DNA of 64,000 bases, taken from NCBI RefSeq assembly GCF_019916025.1, contig NZ_CP079737.1, forward strand, positions 1,302,001 to 1,366,000, in the 5' to 3' direction. The stretch's first letter is position 1. Every line of letters starts with the position of its first letter. A model generated the notes under the pieces. It did not search any database, was not told where the DNA came from, and saw nothing but the letters and a program-made list of their open reading frames with translations. This document shows positions 17,903 through 26,518 of the stretch, piece by piece. A program made the translations under genes and the position numbers. This stretch comes from Paraclostridium bifermentans (GTDB taxonomy: Bacteria; Bacillota; Clostridia; Peptostreptococcales; Peptostreptococcaceae).

Positions 17903-19180
17903 ATGCTTAATGAAACAAAAGAATTATTAAAAAACTTCTATGGTTTAGACGATGAAATATTCAACCTATCAAATGAAGTTATGGAAGATATTAAAAGTAG
18001 ATTTGAAGAAATAAAAGAAACAAGAGAATATAATCAATATAAAGTTTTAAAAGCTATGCAAGAGTCTAATTTAAGTGATAATCACTTTAACTGGACGACT
18101 GGATACGGATATAACGATATAGGTCGTGAAAAAATTGAAGAAATATATTCAAAAGTTTTCAATGCAGAAGATGCTATAGTAAGACCTATTATTGTTAATG
18201 GAACTCATGCATTAACACTTTGTGTACAAGGTATAGTAAGACCAGGAGATGAAATATTATCTGTAACTGGAAAACCATACGATACACTAGAGGGTGTAAT
18301 TGGTATTAGAGAAGAAAAAGGATCTTTAAAGGAATTTGGAGTTACATATAATCAAGTAGACTTTTTAGAAAATGGAGAAGTTGACCTTGAAGGAATAAAA
18401 GAAAAAATTAATGATAAAACAAAACTTGTTATGATCCAAAGATCAAAAGGATATTCATGGAGAAAATCTTTAACTATAGAAGATATAAAAGAAGTTATAG
18501 AAACTGTAAAAAGTGTTAAACCAGAAGTTATAGTAATGGTAGATAATTGCTATGGTGAATTTATAGAGACTAAAGAGCCTACAGATGTAGGTGCAGATAT
18601 AATGGCAGGATCACTTATAAAAAATCCAGGTGGAGGACTTGCTTTAACTGGAGGATATATAGTTGGTAAAAAAGAATTAGTAGAACTTATATCATATAGA
18701 CTTACATCTCCTGGTATAGGAAAAGAGTGTGGACTTACATTTGGTACGAGTAGAACTGTTTTACAAGGGTTCTTTATGGCTCCATATGTAGTTTCACAAG
18801 CTTTAATGGGAGCTATATTCTGTTCTAGAATGTTTGAAAAATTAGGTTATGATGTCCTACCAAAGTATGATGATCTAAGAAGTGATATTATACAATGTGT
18901 AAGATTAAATAGTGCAGATGAGGTTATAGCTTTCTGTCAAGGTGTTCAAGCAGCAGCTCCAGTTGATTCATTTGTTAAACCAGAGCCGTGGGCAATGCCA
19001 GGATATGATAGTGAAGTTATAATGGCTGCAGGAGCATTTATTCAAGGTTCATCTATAGAATTAAGTGCAGATGCACCTATAAAGCCTCCATATAACGTTT
19101 ATTTCCAAGGTGGATTAACATTTGATCACTCAAAAATGGGAACTTTAAAGGCATATCAATACATGAAAAAGAATAAATAA
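17903..19180 (+). CDS. methionine gamma-lyase family PLP protein (YnbB type)
   Basis: 425 aa fold-type I PLP enzyme of the family once called aluminium resistance protein. The N-terminus carries TGYGYNDIGREKIEEIYSKVF, then RPIIVNGTHAL. The PLP lysine is in AGSLIKNPGGGLA. The C-terminus holds EPWAMPGYDSEVIMAAGAF and PYNVYFQGGLT. The specific reaction of this family is not well established; C-S lyase activity is inferred from fold. AGGTGATAAA precedes the ATG. It stands alone here, not in the common hfq-miaA-lexA neighbourhood. Confidence 0.9.
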   Translation: MLNETKELLKNFYGLDDEIFNLSNEVMEDIKSRFEEIKETREYNQYKVLKAMQESNLSDNHFNWTTGYGYNDIGREKIEEIYSKVFNAEDAIVRPIIVNGTHALTLCVQGIVRPGDEILSVTGKPYDTLEGVIGIREEKGSLKEFGVTYNQVDFLENGEVDLEGIKEKINDKTKLVMIQRSKGYSWRKSLTIEDIKEVIETVKSVKPEVIVMVDNCYGEFIETKEPTDVGADIMAGSLIKNPGGGLALTGGYIVGKKELVELISYRLTSPGIGKECGLTFGTSRTVLQGFFMAPYVVSQALMGAIFCSRMFEKLGYDVLPKYDDLRSDIIQCVRLNSADEVIAFCQGVQAAAPVDSFVKPEPWAMPGYDSEVIMAAGAFIQGSSIELSADAPIKPPYNVYFQGGLTFDHSKMGTLKAYQYMKKNK

Positions 19181-19182
19181 AA

Positions 19183-19209
19183 AAACCCTCAGAAATGAGG
19201 GTTTATTTT
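19183..19209. terminator. bidirectional terminator
   Basis: 9-bp stem (19183-19191 with 19196-19204), GAAA loop, A-rich left and T-rich right, between convergent genes. Confidence 0.85.
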
Positions 19210-20348
19210 TTATAGTCTATTAATTTTCCTTCATATAAATCTTTATGTGTTATATTTAGGTTAAATTCTTTTGATAAAATACGTATAGCAGCTAATTCAT
19301 TGTTAGTAACTATAGAAACTGTATCACCTGTATTGTTTCCTCTACCAGTTCTACCACTTCTATGTATATATTCATTGTTACTAACAGGGAAATCTAAGTT
19401 AAAGACATGTGTTACATCTTTAATATCAAGTCCTCTAGCTGATAAATCAGAAGAAACTAATACTTTAGCTTTTCCTGTTCTGAATTTGTATAAAGCATTT
19501 TTTCTATCTTCTTTACTCATGCTACCGTATATACATACAGAATTTCTGTTATGGAAGTTTAGCTTATCGTTTATTATCTCTATGCTTTCTTCGTCATTTA
19601 CAAATACTATAGATTTTTTTGGGTTAAGAGCAGCTAAAGACTTTCTAAGATATTTGAATTTATCTCTTTTATCACAAGATAAATACATATGATTTATATT
19701 TTTATTAGCACTTACTTTAGGTTCAGTTTTTATTACTTTAGGTTCTTTCATTATTTCACTTAATATTTTTATGCACTTATCATTAGCACTAGCAGAAAAT
19801 GCTAATAATTGTCTATCTCTAAGCGTGCATTTTATTATATCTTTAACTGTATTTACATTTTTTGATGAAAGAAGACTATCTACTTCATCTAAAACGATTG
19901 TTTTTACATTATGAACTTTTAATTTCTTTTGTTTTACTAAATCAAGAATTCTACCTGTAGTACCAACTACTATATGAGGTTTTGTACTTTTTATGTTTTT
20001 TATCTGTTTTTGGATATTAACTTCGCCTATTAGAGGTAGTGTAGTTACTTCTATAGTTGAGTTTGTAGCAAGTAATTTGACTTGATCTACTATTTGCATA
20101 ACTAATTCATGAGTTGGAGCTAAAACTATAACTTGAGTTTCTCTTTTTGAAGTATCTATCTTTTCAAATAGAGGAAGTAAATAAGCTAATGTTTTTCCAC
20201 TTCCAGTTTCTGATTGAATTATTAAATCTGTATGATTTTTTATATCATCATAAACTAGTGATTGAATTTTATTTAAATTGTTTATACCTTGCATTTGTAA
20301 GGCTTTAACTAGATTAGAATCTAAATTAATATCTTGAGGTTTATTCAT
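19203..20348 (-). CDS. DEAD-box-like RNA helicase with variant motifs
   Basis: 381 aa, a bare two-domain helicase core without the C-terminal extension of most clostridial DEAD-box proteins. Motifs in order: Q-motif KIQSLVYDDI, motif I SETGSGKT, Ia APTHELV, Ib TTGRILD, II DEVD instead of DEAD, III SAS, V SSDLSARGLDI, VI HRSGRTGRGN. The ATPase residues are kept, so it should be active. Its likely role is unwinding structured RNA in ribosome assembly or decay. AAAGGAG lies upstream of the ATG. Single gene. Confidence 0.88.
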   Translation of the reverse strand: MNKPQDINLDSNLVKALQMQGINNLNKIQSLVYDDIKNHTDLIIQSETGSGKTLAYLLPLFEKIDTSKRETQVIVLAPTHELVMQIVDQVKLLATNSTIEVTTLPLIGEVNIQKQIKNIKSTKPHIVVGTTGRILDLVKQKKLKVHNVKTIVLDEVDSLLSSKNVNTVKDIIKCTLRDRQLLAFSASANDKCIKILSEIMKEPKVIKTEPKVSANKNINHMYLSCDKRDKFKYLRKSLAALNPKKSIVFVNDEESIEIINDKLNFHNRNSVCIYGSMSKEDRKNALYKFRTGKAKVLVSSDLSARGLDIKDVTHVFNLDFPVSNNEYIHRSGRTGRGNNTGDTVSIVTNNELAAIRILSKEFNLNITHKDLYEGKLIDYKK

Positions 20349-20505
20349 TTTTTACTCCTTTTTTATATATTATGTTTAAATTAGATTTATAGTATAACAC
20401 TAATTTAAACATAATTCAAAAGTATTAATTAAAGGTAAATAAATTTGAATTAGTATATATAGTTGTAATATAATATAAACTATGAAAATCAAAAAGGAGC
20501 ATAAT

Positions 20506-20898
20506 ATGATGAGCAACAAAGTTGAGGAAATTTTATTGAGATTAATTTTATGGAGAGAGGTTTTATATATACCTGCTTATACTTTAATGTATGATTATGC
20601 GAATAAATTTTTTTGGATAGTAGTTATAATAGATAGAATTATAAACTTATCAATAATTGCAAAAAACATAGATATAGATGAATTGTTTGATAAACTCTTA
20701 ACTTCATATAAAGATAAGAAGTCTGAAAGTTTAACTAAATTAGGTATATTTACTATAATAACAACACCTATACTGTACATATTAACGCTTATAAATAATC
20801 AAAAACTATTTTTCATATTAATTATTTTAGAAATTGCTGACTTTATAGTAATCAAAATTTTAGATGATAACTGTAAAATAATCAAAAAAAATAAATAA
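20506..20898 (+). CDS. small membrane protein, unknown
   Basis: 130 aa from the ATG at 20506, chosen because AAAGGAG lies about 8 nt upstream; the earlier in-frame ATG at 20482 lacks a site. It has three to four hydrophobic segments (for example FWIVVIIDRIINLSIIA, IFTIITTPILYILTLI and LFFILIILEIADFIVI). I recognise no family. It precedes the exported protein gene at 20955 by 56 nt and may be co-transcribed. Confidence 0.55.
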   Translation: MMSNKVEEILLRLILWREVLYIPAYTLMYDYANKFFWIVVIIDRIINLSIIAKNIDIDELFDKLLTSYKDKKSESLTKLGIFTIITTPILYILTLINNQKLFFILIILEIADFIVIKILDDNCKIIKKNK

Positions 20899-20954
20899 TT
20901 AAATAAGAAAAGAAGCACAATAACATTAAATATTGAAATTATAGAGGTGAAATT

Positions 20955-21362
20955 GTGCGTAAAATAATAAATATATTTGCTTTAGCTATAACTATTGTGT
21001 ATTTATTTACAGGAAGTGCAAAAGCACTTAATTATTATGATTTGTACTTTCAAAAAACAGATGATAAAATAATAAAAGGAAGTTATGAAGAGTTAAATAC
21101 AAATTTAAATTATGAGACAATTTATAATGTTAACTTAAACAAAGACGAACAAGATGCTATAAATTATGAAATAAAAACTAATATATTTAAAGGGATAAAC
21201 ATAAACAATAAAGATATTGAAAGTAAATATAATGAAGGTTATGTAAAGGTAAGGCCTGTATATAGAGAAATAAAAGGCGATATTATAAAAGATTATAAAA
21301 CTTGGAATGATAAAAAAGAAATAGTTATAAAAATGCCTATTGATATAGAGTTTATAAAATAG
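20955..21362 (+). CDS. small exported protein, unknown
   Basis: 135 aa starting at GTG 20955 with AGAGGTG 6 nt upstream. An N-terminal signal peptide is clear: RKIINIFALAITIVYLFTGSAKAL with likely cleavage after AKA. The mature part is about 110 polar residues rich in Lys, Asn and Asp with a predicted beta character, no Cys and no lipobox. Probably secreted or wall-associated. It ends at a terminator facing the amidase gene. Confidence 0.6.
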   Translation: MRKIINIFALAITIVYLFTGSAKALNYYDLYFQKTDDKIIKGSYEELNTNLNYETIYNVNLNKDEQDAINYEIKTNIFKGININNKDIESKYNEGYVKVRPVYREIKGDIIKDYKTWNDKKEIVIKMPIDIEFIK

Positions 21363-21364
21363 GA

Positions 21365-21394
21365 AAGGGTATCTGTAGAAGATACCCTTATTTT
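21365..21394. terminator. bidirectional terminator
   Basis: 10-bp stem (21365-21374 with 21380-21389), 5-nt loop, T-rich on the + side, between convergent genes. Confidence 0.8.
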
Positions 21395-22104
21395 TATTTT
21401 TTATTAAAAATATCTATGAAAATATCAGAATATCCATGTGCTTTCAAACTTTCAATCATCTCTTCTGCATAAACTCTATTATTAAATGAACCACAAACTA
21501 CTCTATAAAAGACATTAGAATCTTCTACTGGAGGATTAGTAGGTTTTGTATTTGGAGCAGGATTTTCAGTTTTAAATTCTACACCTACATATTTACATAT
21601 TCCTTTAGCAACTGCAAGTGCAAATGTATCTTGATCTTCTCTTAGGAGCTTAGCATCAAGTTCATTATCTATGAAAGCAAGTTCAATCAGACAAGATCTC
21701 ATACTACTTTTTCTTAAAACATAGAAGTTTGCAGTTTTAACACCTCTATTTTTAGTGTAAGCTTTTGTCTTTAGAATTTCCGCATGTATACAATTAGCTA
21801 AATCGTTAGTTTTATCAGTATAACTGTAAGTTTCAACACCGCTAGCTGAGTTATTAAATGAATTACAATGTATTGAAACATAGCAATCGGCACTCCACTT
21901 ATTAGCAGCAGAAGTTCTTCCATCTAAAGAAAGTGTAGAATCATCAGTTCTACTTAGTTTTACCTCAAGATTTTGCTTTTTTAACAATGATTCAACTTTT
22001 TTAGCTACTGATAAATTTATATTTTTTTCAAGTAAATTGTTAATACCTACAGCACCACTATCAATACCACCATGGCCTGGATCTATAAAAATTTTTTTAC
22101 TCAT
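21394..22104 (-). CDS. N-acetylmuramoyl-L-alanine amidase with C-terminal SPOR domain
   Basis: 236 aa from the ATG at 22104, which follows AAGGAGGTAATT; a longer in-frame start at 22134 lies upstream of that site and is rejected. The Amidase_3 domain has the zinc ligands in DPGHGGIDSGAVG, the later Glu/His region with VSIHCNSF, and the catalytic IELAFIDN. A Pro-rich linker (about 175-190) leads to a SPOR-like module (YRVVCGSFNNRVYAEEMIESL) that would bind denuded glycan. There is no signal peptide, so release needs lysis, another export route, or mother-cell use. It resembles endolysins and sporulation amidases in layout. Confidence 0.88.
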   Translation of the reverse strand: MSKKIFIDPGHGGIDSGAVGINNLLEKNINLSVAKKVESLLKKQNLEVKLSRTDDSTLSLDGRTSAANKWSADCYVSIHCNSFNNSASGVETYSYTDKTNDLANCIHAEILKTKAYTKNRGVKTANFYVLRKSSMRSCLIELAFIDNELDAKLLREDQDTFALAVAKGICKYVGVEFKTENPAPNTKPTNPPVEDSNVFYRVVCGSFNNRVYAEEMIESLKAHGYSDIFIDIFNKK

Positions 22105-22314
22105 AATTACCTCCTTGAAAGCACATTTGTACATAATGTACTAAAATATATTATGAAACACAATTAATTTTGGTTCAAATAAATATGTATATTTTATTTA
22201 TTGAGAAAAATTTTATTTTTAAAAAAAATCAGAATATATGTTTAAATAAAAATTTGTTGGGGTAAATAATAAATGCTAGCAAATTAATATTAAAAAATTT
22301 GGAGGACATTAAAA

Positions 22315-22503
22315 ATGAAAGCATTTGTAGATAAAGATATATGTATAGGGTGTGGAGCATGTACAGGTATATGCCCAGAAGTATTTGATATGGATGATGA
22401 TGGACTGGCAATAGCTATAAAAGACGAATTAAAAAGTGAATTAGAAGATAGTGCGGTAGAGGCTCAAGATGGATGTCCTGTAAGTGCTATAATAATAGAA
22501 TAA
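22315..22503 (+). CDS. ferredoxin, single [4Fe-4S]
   Basis: 62 aa. Cluster ligands are CIGCGACTGIC near the N-terminus and a distal Cys in DGCPVSAI. It has one cluster of the Fer4_13/Fer4_15 type (one CxxCxxxxxC plus a remote CP) and an acidic surface. It carries electrons in cytoplasmic anaerobic redox reactions; the partner is not evident from neighbours. GGAGGACATTAAAA precedes the ATG. Monocistronic, with its own terminator. Confidence 0.92.
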   Translation: MKAFVDKDICIGCGACTGICPEVFDMDDDGLAIAIKDELKSELEDSAVEAQDGCPVSAIIIE

Positions 22504-22520
22504 TAATTTTTGATAAAAAG

Positions 22521-22549
22521 GCTATCTTATAAAAGAGATAGCTTTTTTT
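22521..22549 (+). terminator. terminator of the ferredoxin gene
   Basis: 7-bp stem (22521-22527 with 22536-22542) extended by A/T pairs, then a 7-nt T-run. Confidence 0.8.
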
Positions 22550-22656
22550 AGTTGTAAAACAAGTGTTGATAATTGTACGAATATGGTTATAAAAATCGAA
22601 ATATAGTATAATAGTGCCTATGCGAAAAAATGGAACAGATTGAATGGAGGACTGAT

Positions 22657-25600
22657 ATGAAAAAAAATAAATTGATAAAAAAATTTACTATATTTGTTCT
22701 AATAATGATATTTTTTGGTGTTAATCTAGATTTAGCATATGCATACAATGATATGAGCTTTAAAAATATAACCATTGAGGATGGACTGTCTCAATCTTCT
22801 GTAAACACTTTATATCAAGATAAAACTGGATACATGTGGATAGGAACTAATGATGGACTCAATAGATATAATGGATATGATTTTAAAGTATACTCATATA
22901 ATGACAAATACAAAAACAGCATAAGCAATAACTTTATTATAGATGTTACAGAAGATGGAAGTGGAAATATATGGGTAGGAACAGCTAATGGATTAAGTAA
23001 AATAAATTTAAAAAATGGAAATATAAGTAATTATTTAGATGGAAATGATAATGGTAATTTATCACATTATAATATCCGAAATGTTTTAGTAACTAAAGAT
23101 AATAGCATTATAGTTGCAACATCAAATGGATTAAATTTATATGATAAAGAAAATGATAAATTTGAAAGAGTGCTAAGTAATAAAAATCAGTTAACGAATC
23201 AAGTTATAAATTCATTAACTGAGGATGAAAAAGGGAATATATGGATAGGAACAGATAGTGGCATAGATAAATATGATAAAAATCTGAAAAATAGAGTTAA
23301 GTTTTATGAAAATAACGGTAAAAATTCTGTAAGCGAAAGTAGTATAAATAAACTTTATTATGAAAATGAAAATATATGGATAGGGACAAGTAATTCAGGA
23401 TTAATTAAAATCAATCTAAAAAATGATGAAGTTACTAGATATAAAAATAATTCAGATAATAAAAATTCATTACCAGGAAATCGTGTAAATGACATTATGA
23501 AGGACAGTAGAGGTAATCTATGGATTTGCACGAACCAAGGCCTAGCTAAATACAATTATAAAGTTAATAATTTTACCACATATACAAATAAAATATATGA
23601 TAAAACTAGTCTTATAGATAATGATGCAATTAGTATAATTGAAGATAAAAGCGGATTAATATGGGTAGGAACATATGCAGGGATAAGTATGTTTGATCCA
23701 GATAATGAAATCCAGCACTATAAAACTAATCCATCCGATGAAAATTCTATAAATAACAATTTGATACAAGGTATATATGAAGATAATGAAGATCTTTTAT
23801 GGGTAGGAACAAACTCAAAGGGAATTAATATAATAGATAGAGAAAAAAGTATAGTTAGAAGAATAGATAAAGAACACAATGAGTTTACTTTAAGTGACTA
23901 CTCTATAAATGATATAACTGGAAAAGAAAATTATATATATATAGCAACTGACAATGGTTTAAATGTATTAAATAAAAAAACAAAAAAAGTTGAAAAATAT
24001 TTTAAAGAAGATAATATTGCAAACAATAATATTAAAGAATTATTTTTAGATAAACGTGGGTATTTATGGATAGGAACCATTGATGGGATCAGCGTATTGA
24101 ATACGAATGATAATACCATTAAAGATTATACTTACGTACTGAAAAAAATTAATAAAAATGATACATATGTATCTTCCATATATGAAGATGAAAATGGGTA
24201 CATTTATATAGGACTTTTTTTACAAGGAGGACTTATAAGATTAAATTTAGATACACATGAACATGAAGTTTATAAAGTAGATAATAGTAAAGGTGGCAAT
24301 ATAAGTAGTAATAGTATAAAAGATATAAAAGAAGATTTGCATGGTAATATATGGATAGGAACTAGATATGGGTTAAATAAATTCAATCCTAAAGATAAAA
24401 CTTTTAAAGTTTACACAACTAAAGAGGGGTTACCCAATAATACTGTGTATGGAATTTTGTTTGATAAAAAAAATAATCCGTGGGTTAGCACTAACTTAGG
24501 AATAGCTAAATTAGATATAAAAAGTGACAAATTCCAGACATTAGGAGTTGCTGATGGATTGCAAAGTAATGAGTTTAACAGCAATGCATCTTATGAAAAT
24601 AAAAAGGGAGAGTTTTTCTTTGGTGGAATAAATGGATTAAATGTCTTTTATCCTGAAGATATAAAAAAATCAAACTTTGTTGGGAATGTTGAATTTGATG
24701 AATTTAATATAAATGGGAAAAATTACAAAGATATAAGTGGGAAAAAATTTGCTAGTTATGAGAATAATATAAGTATAAGCTTTTTTTTAACTTCGTATAA
24801 AGATGTAAAAAAGACTCAATATTATTACAAACTAGAACATAAAAATAATCCATTAAACCTATATTCTAGAAAAAATAGTGAGTGGAATATAACTTATGAT
24901 AACACTATTGTATTTAGCGATTTAGACCCTGGAAATTATAAATTAAAAGTAGTTGCTAGGAATGACAATGGAAATTTTAGTGAACAAAGTAGTATTAACT
25001 TTATAATAAGAAAACCTTGTTGGATAAGTAATATAGCTTTAGCTATATATGCGGTAATAATAATAATAGTAATTTATATGAGTATAAATAGAATGAAAAA
25101 ATTAGATAGACTTGTAGAAAAAAGAACTTATCAACTAAAAAATGAAATGGAAAAAAATAATAATCTTTTGAATAAAGTTATTATATTAGAAAAAAATAAA
25201 AATAATTATTTTGTAAATTTATCTCATGAATTAAGAACTCCTTTAAATGTAATAAATAGTACAAGGCAACTTATAAGTGAGCTTAATAAAAAGCAACAAG
25301 GAATAAGTAAGGAAAAAATAAGTCATTACATGGATGTTATAGATAAAAATTCAAAACGACTTTTAAATCTTATTAACAATATAATAGATAGCACTAAATT
25401 ACAAAATGGGCAGTATATAGTTCAATTACAAAACAATGATATAGTTTATATTGTTGAAGAAACAGTTTTAGGACTAAGAGATTTCATAGAAAATAAAGGT
25501 ATTGAGTTTATAATAGACCCTGAAATTGAAGAGAAAATAATAGAATGTGATAAGTATGAAATTGAAAGATGTATAGTTAATTTAATTGGAAATGCAGTTA

Positions 25601-25890
25601 AATTTACACCAAGAGGTGGAAAGATAGAAATAAAAATAAAAGATTTAAACGATAAAGTAATGATAAGTGTAAAGGATAGTGGAATTGGCATTGAAAAAAA
25701 ATTCCATGAATCGATATTTAATAGATTTAACCAAGTTGTGGATGCTAATTCAGAGGTCAAAGGAGGAAGTGGTTTAGGATTAACAATTACTAAACAAATT
25801 ATAGATCTACATAGTGGGACTATATATGTTAAAAGTGAAGTTGGAAAGGGTAGCGAATTTGTTATAATTTTACCTGAAAAAGTTAAATAA
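22657..25890 (+). CDS. orphan sensor histidine kinase with double beta-propeller sensor
   Basis: 1077 aa from the ATG at 22657 (TGGAGG 6 nt upstream); an earlier in-frame ATG lacks a site. An N-terminal signal/TM segment is followed by about 13 propeller motifs (MWIGTNDGL, IWVGTANGL, IWIGTDSGI and so on), enough for two seven-bladed Reg_prop propellers. A Y_Y_Y-like domain (about 680-785), a TM helix (about 790-810), a coiled coil and HisKA (FVNLSHELRTPLNVI, His near 856) come next. HATPase_c has NLIGNAVKFTPRGG, DSGIGIEKKF and GGSGLGLTI. There is no receiver or DNA-binding domain and no response regulator gene adjacent. The layout resembles Bacteroidetes hybrid sensors but is truncated after the kinase. 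Ligand unknown. Confidence 0.9.
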   Translation: MKKNKLIKKFTIFVLIMIFFGVNLDLAYAYNDMSFKNITIEDGLSQSSVNTLYQDKTGYMWIGTNDGLNRYNGYDFKVYSYNDKYKNSISNNFIIDVTEDGSGNIWVGTANGLSKINLKNGNISNYLDGNDNGNLSHYNIRNVLVTKDNSIIVATSNGLNLYDKENDKFERVLSNKNQLTNQVINSLTEDEKGNIWIGTDSGIDKYDKNLKNRVKFYENNGKNSVSESSINKLYYENENIWIGTSNSGLIKINLKNDEVTRYKNNSDNKNSLPGNRVNDIMKDSRGNLWICTNQGLAKYNYKVNNFTTYTNKIYDKTSLIDNDAISIIEDKSGLIWVGTYAGISMFDPDNEIQHYKTNPSDENSINNNLIQGIYEDNEDLLWVGTNSKGINIIDREKSIVRRIDKEHNEFTLSDYSINDITGKENYIYIATDNGLNVLNKKTKKVEKYFKEDNIANNNIKELFLDKRGYLWIGTIDGISVLNTNDNTIKDYTYVLKKINKNDTYVSSIYEDENGYIYIGLFLQGGLIRLNLDTHEHEVYKVDNSKGGNISSNSIKDIKEDLHGNIWIGTRYGLNKFNPKDKTFKVYTTKEGLPNNTVYGILFDKKNNPWVSTNLGIAKLDIKSDKFQTLGVADGLQSNEFNSNASYENKKGEFFFGGINGLNVFYPEDIKKSNFVGNVEFDEFNINGKNYKDISGKKFASYENNISISFFLTSYKDVKKTQYYYKLEHKNNPLNLYSRKNSEWNITYDNTIVFSDLDPGNYKLKVVARNDNGNFSEQSSINFIIRKPCWISNIALAIYAVIIIIVIYMSINRMKKLDRLVEKRTYQLKNEMEKNNNLLNKVIILEKNKNNYFVNLSHELRTPLNVINSTRQLISELNKKQQGISKEKISHYMDVIDKNSKRLLNLINNIIDSTKLQNGQYIVQLQNNDIVYIVEETVLGLRDFIENKGIEFIIDPEIEEKIIECDKYEIERCIVNLIGNAVKFTPRGGKIEIKIKDLNDKVMISVKDSGIGIEKKFHESIFNRFNQVVDANSEVKGGSGLGLTITKQIIDLHSGTIYVKSEVGKGSEFVIILPEKVK

Positions 25891-25919
25891 AAAAGAACTC
25901 CCCAGAGTTCTTTTTTATT
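25891..25919. terminator. bidirectional terminator
   Basis: 10-bp stem (25891-25900 with 25905-25914), CCCA loop, A-run and T-run flanks, between convergent genes. Confidence 0.85.
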
Positions 25920-25923
25920 TAAT

Positions 25924-26367
25924 CTAATCTAGCTTGACTATTATATTAGTAAGCTGAGAAACTAAATCTTGCATTTGGATTAAATCATCATTTGAAAGCG
26001 TTGACAATTTAGTGAAAAGAGACTCCTTTAGTCTTCTTTTATGTTCAGCTGATATGTCTAAAGCTTTTTGTGTTAACGCTATTCTGACAATTCTTCTGTC
26101 ATTAGGATCTTCAGTTCTTTGAACTAGGTCGTCTCTTAAAAGTTTATCTATAATAGGCGTCATATTTGGCTTAGATATTTCTAAGTTAGAAGCTATATCT
26201 GATATAGATGAAGATCCGTTATTAAGTAAATAAAATATAACCTTAACATGTGATGGAGGAAGAGGTGAACATTTAACCATTTTATCTTGATTAAACACTT
26301 TATTATTCAGTTGAATTAACAAGCTAAATAATGCATCAGATGTTTTAGTTAAATCTTTTTTATCCAT
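25924..26367 (-). CDS. MarR family transcriptional regulator
   Basis: 147 aa winged-helix repressor. The recognition region is ISDIASNLEISKPNMTPIIDKLLRDDLVQR with the wing DPNDRRIVRIALT. It is divergent from a two-gene ABC exporter, the usual arrangement in which the MarR protein represses the pump and itself and is released by a ligand. AAAGGAGATTT precedes the ATG. The shared intergenic region (26368-26518) holds a consensus promoter overlapped by a repeated AT-rich box. Confidence 0.9.
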   Translation of the reverse strand: MDKKDLTKTSDALFSLLIQLNNKVFNQDKMVKCSPLPPSHVKVIFYLLNNGSSSISDIASNLEISKPNMTPIIDKLLRDDLVQRTEDPNDRRIVRIALTQKALDISAEHKRRLKESLFTKLSTLSNDDLIQMQDLVSQLTNIIVKLD

Positions 26368-26442
26368 ATAAAATCTCCTTTAACCTGTAATTATATTACT
26401 ATTATAAACTAAAATAAAATTTTATACAATTTAAAAAAGTTA

Positions 26443-26478
26443 TTGACTTATAATAATTATAAAAATATAATAATTATT
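26443..26478 (+). promoter_or_regulatory. promoter of the ABC exporter operon with repeated candidate operator
   Basis: TTGACT (26443-26448), 17-nt spacer, TATAAT (26466-26471). The 11-mer ATAATAATTAT occurs at 26450-26460 and again at 26467-26477, covering the spacer and the -10 box, spaced 17 nt apart. This is where a MarR repressor would block RNA polymerase. The promoter is clear; the operator call is inference. Confidence 0.65.
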
Positions 26479-26518
26479 AAAACATAACTATTAAAATCTA
26501 AAAGGGAGAAGTAGCAAA

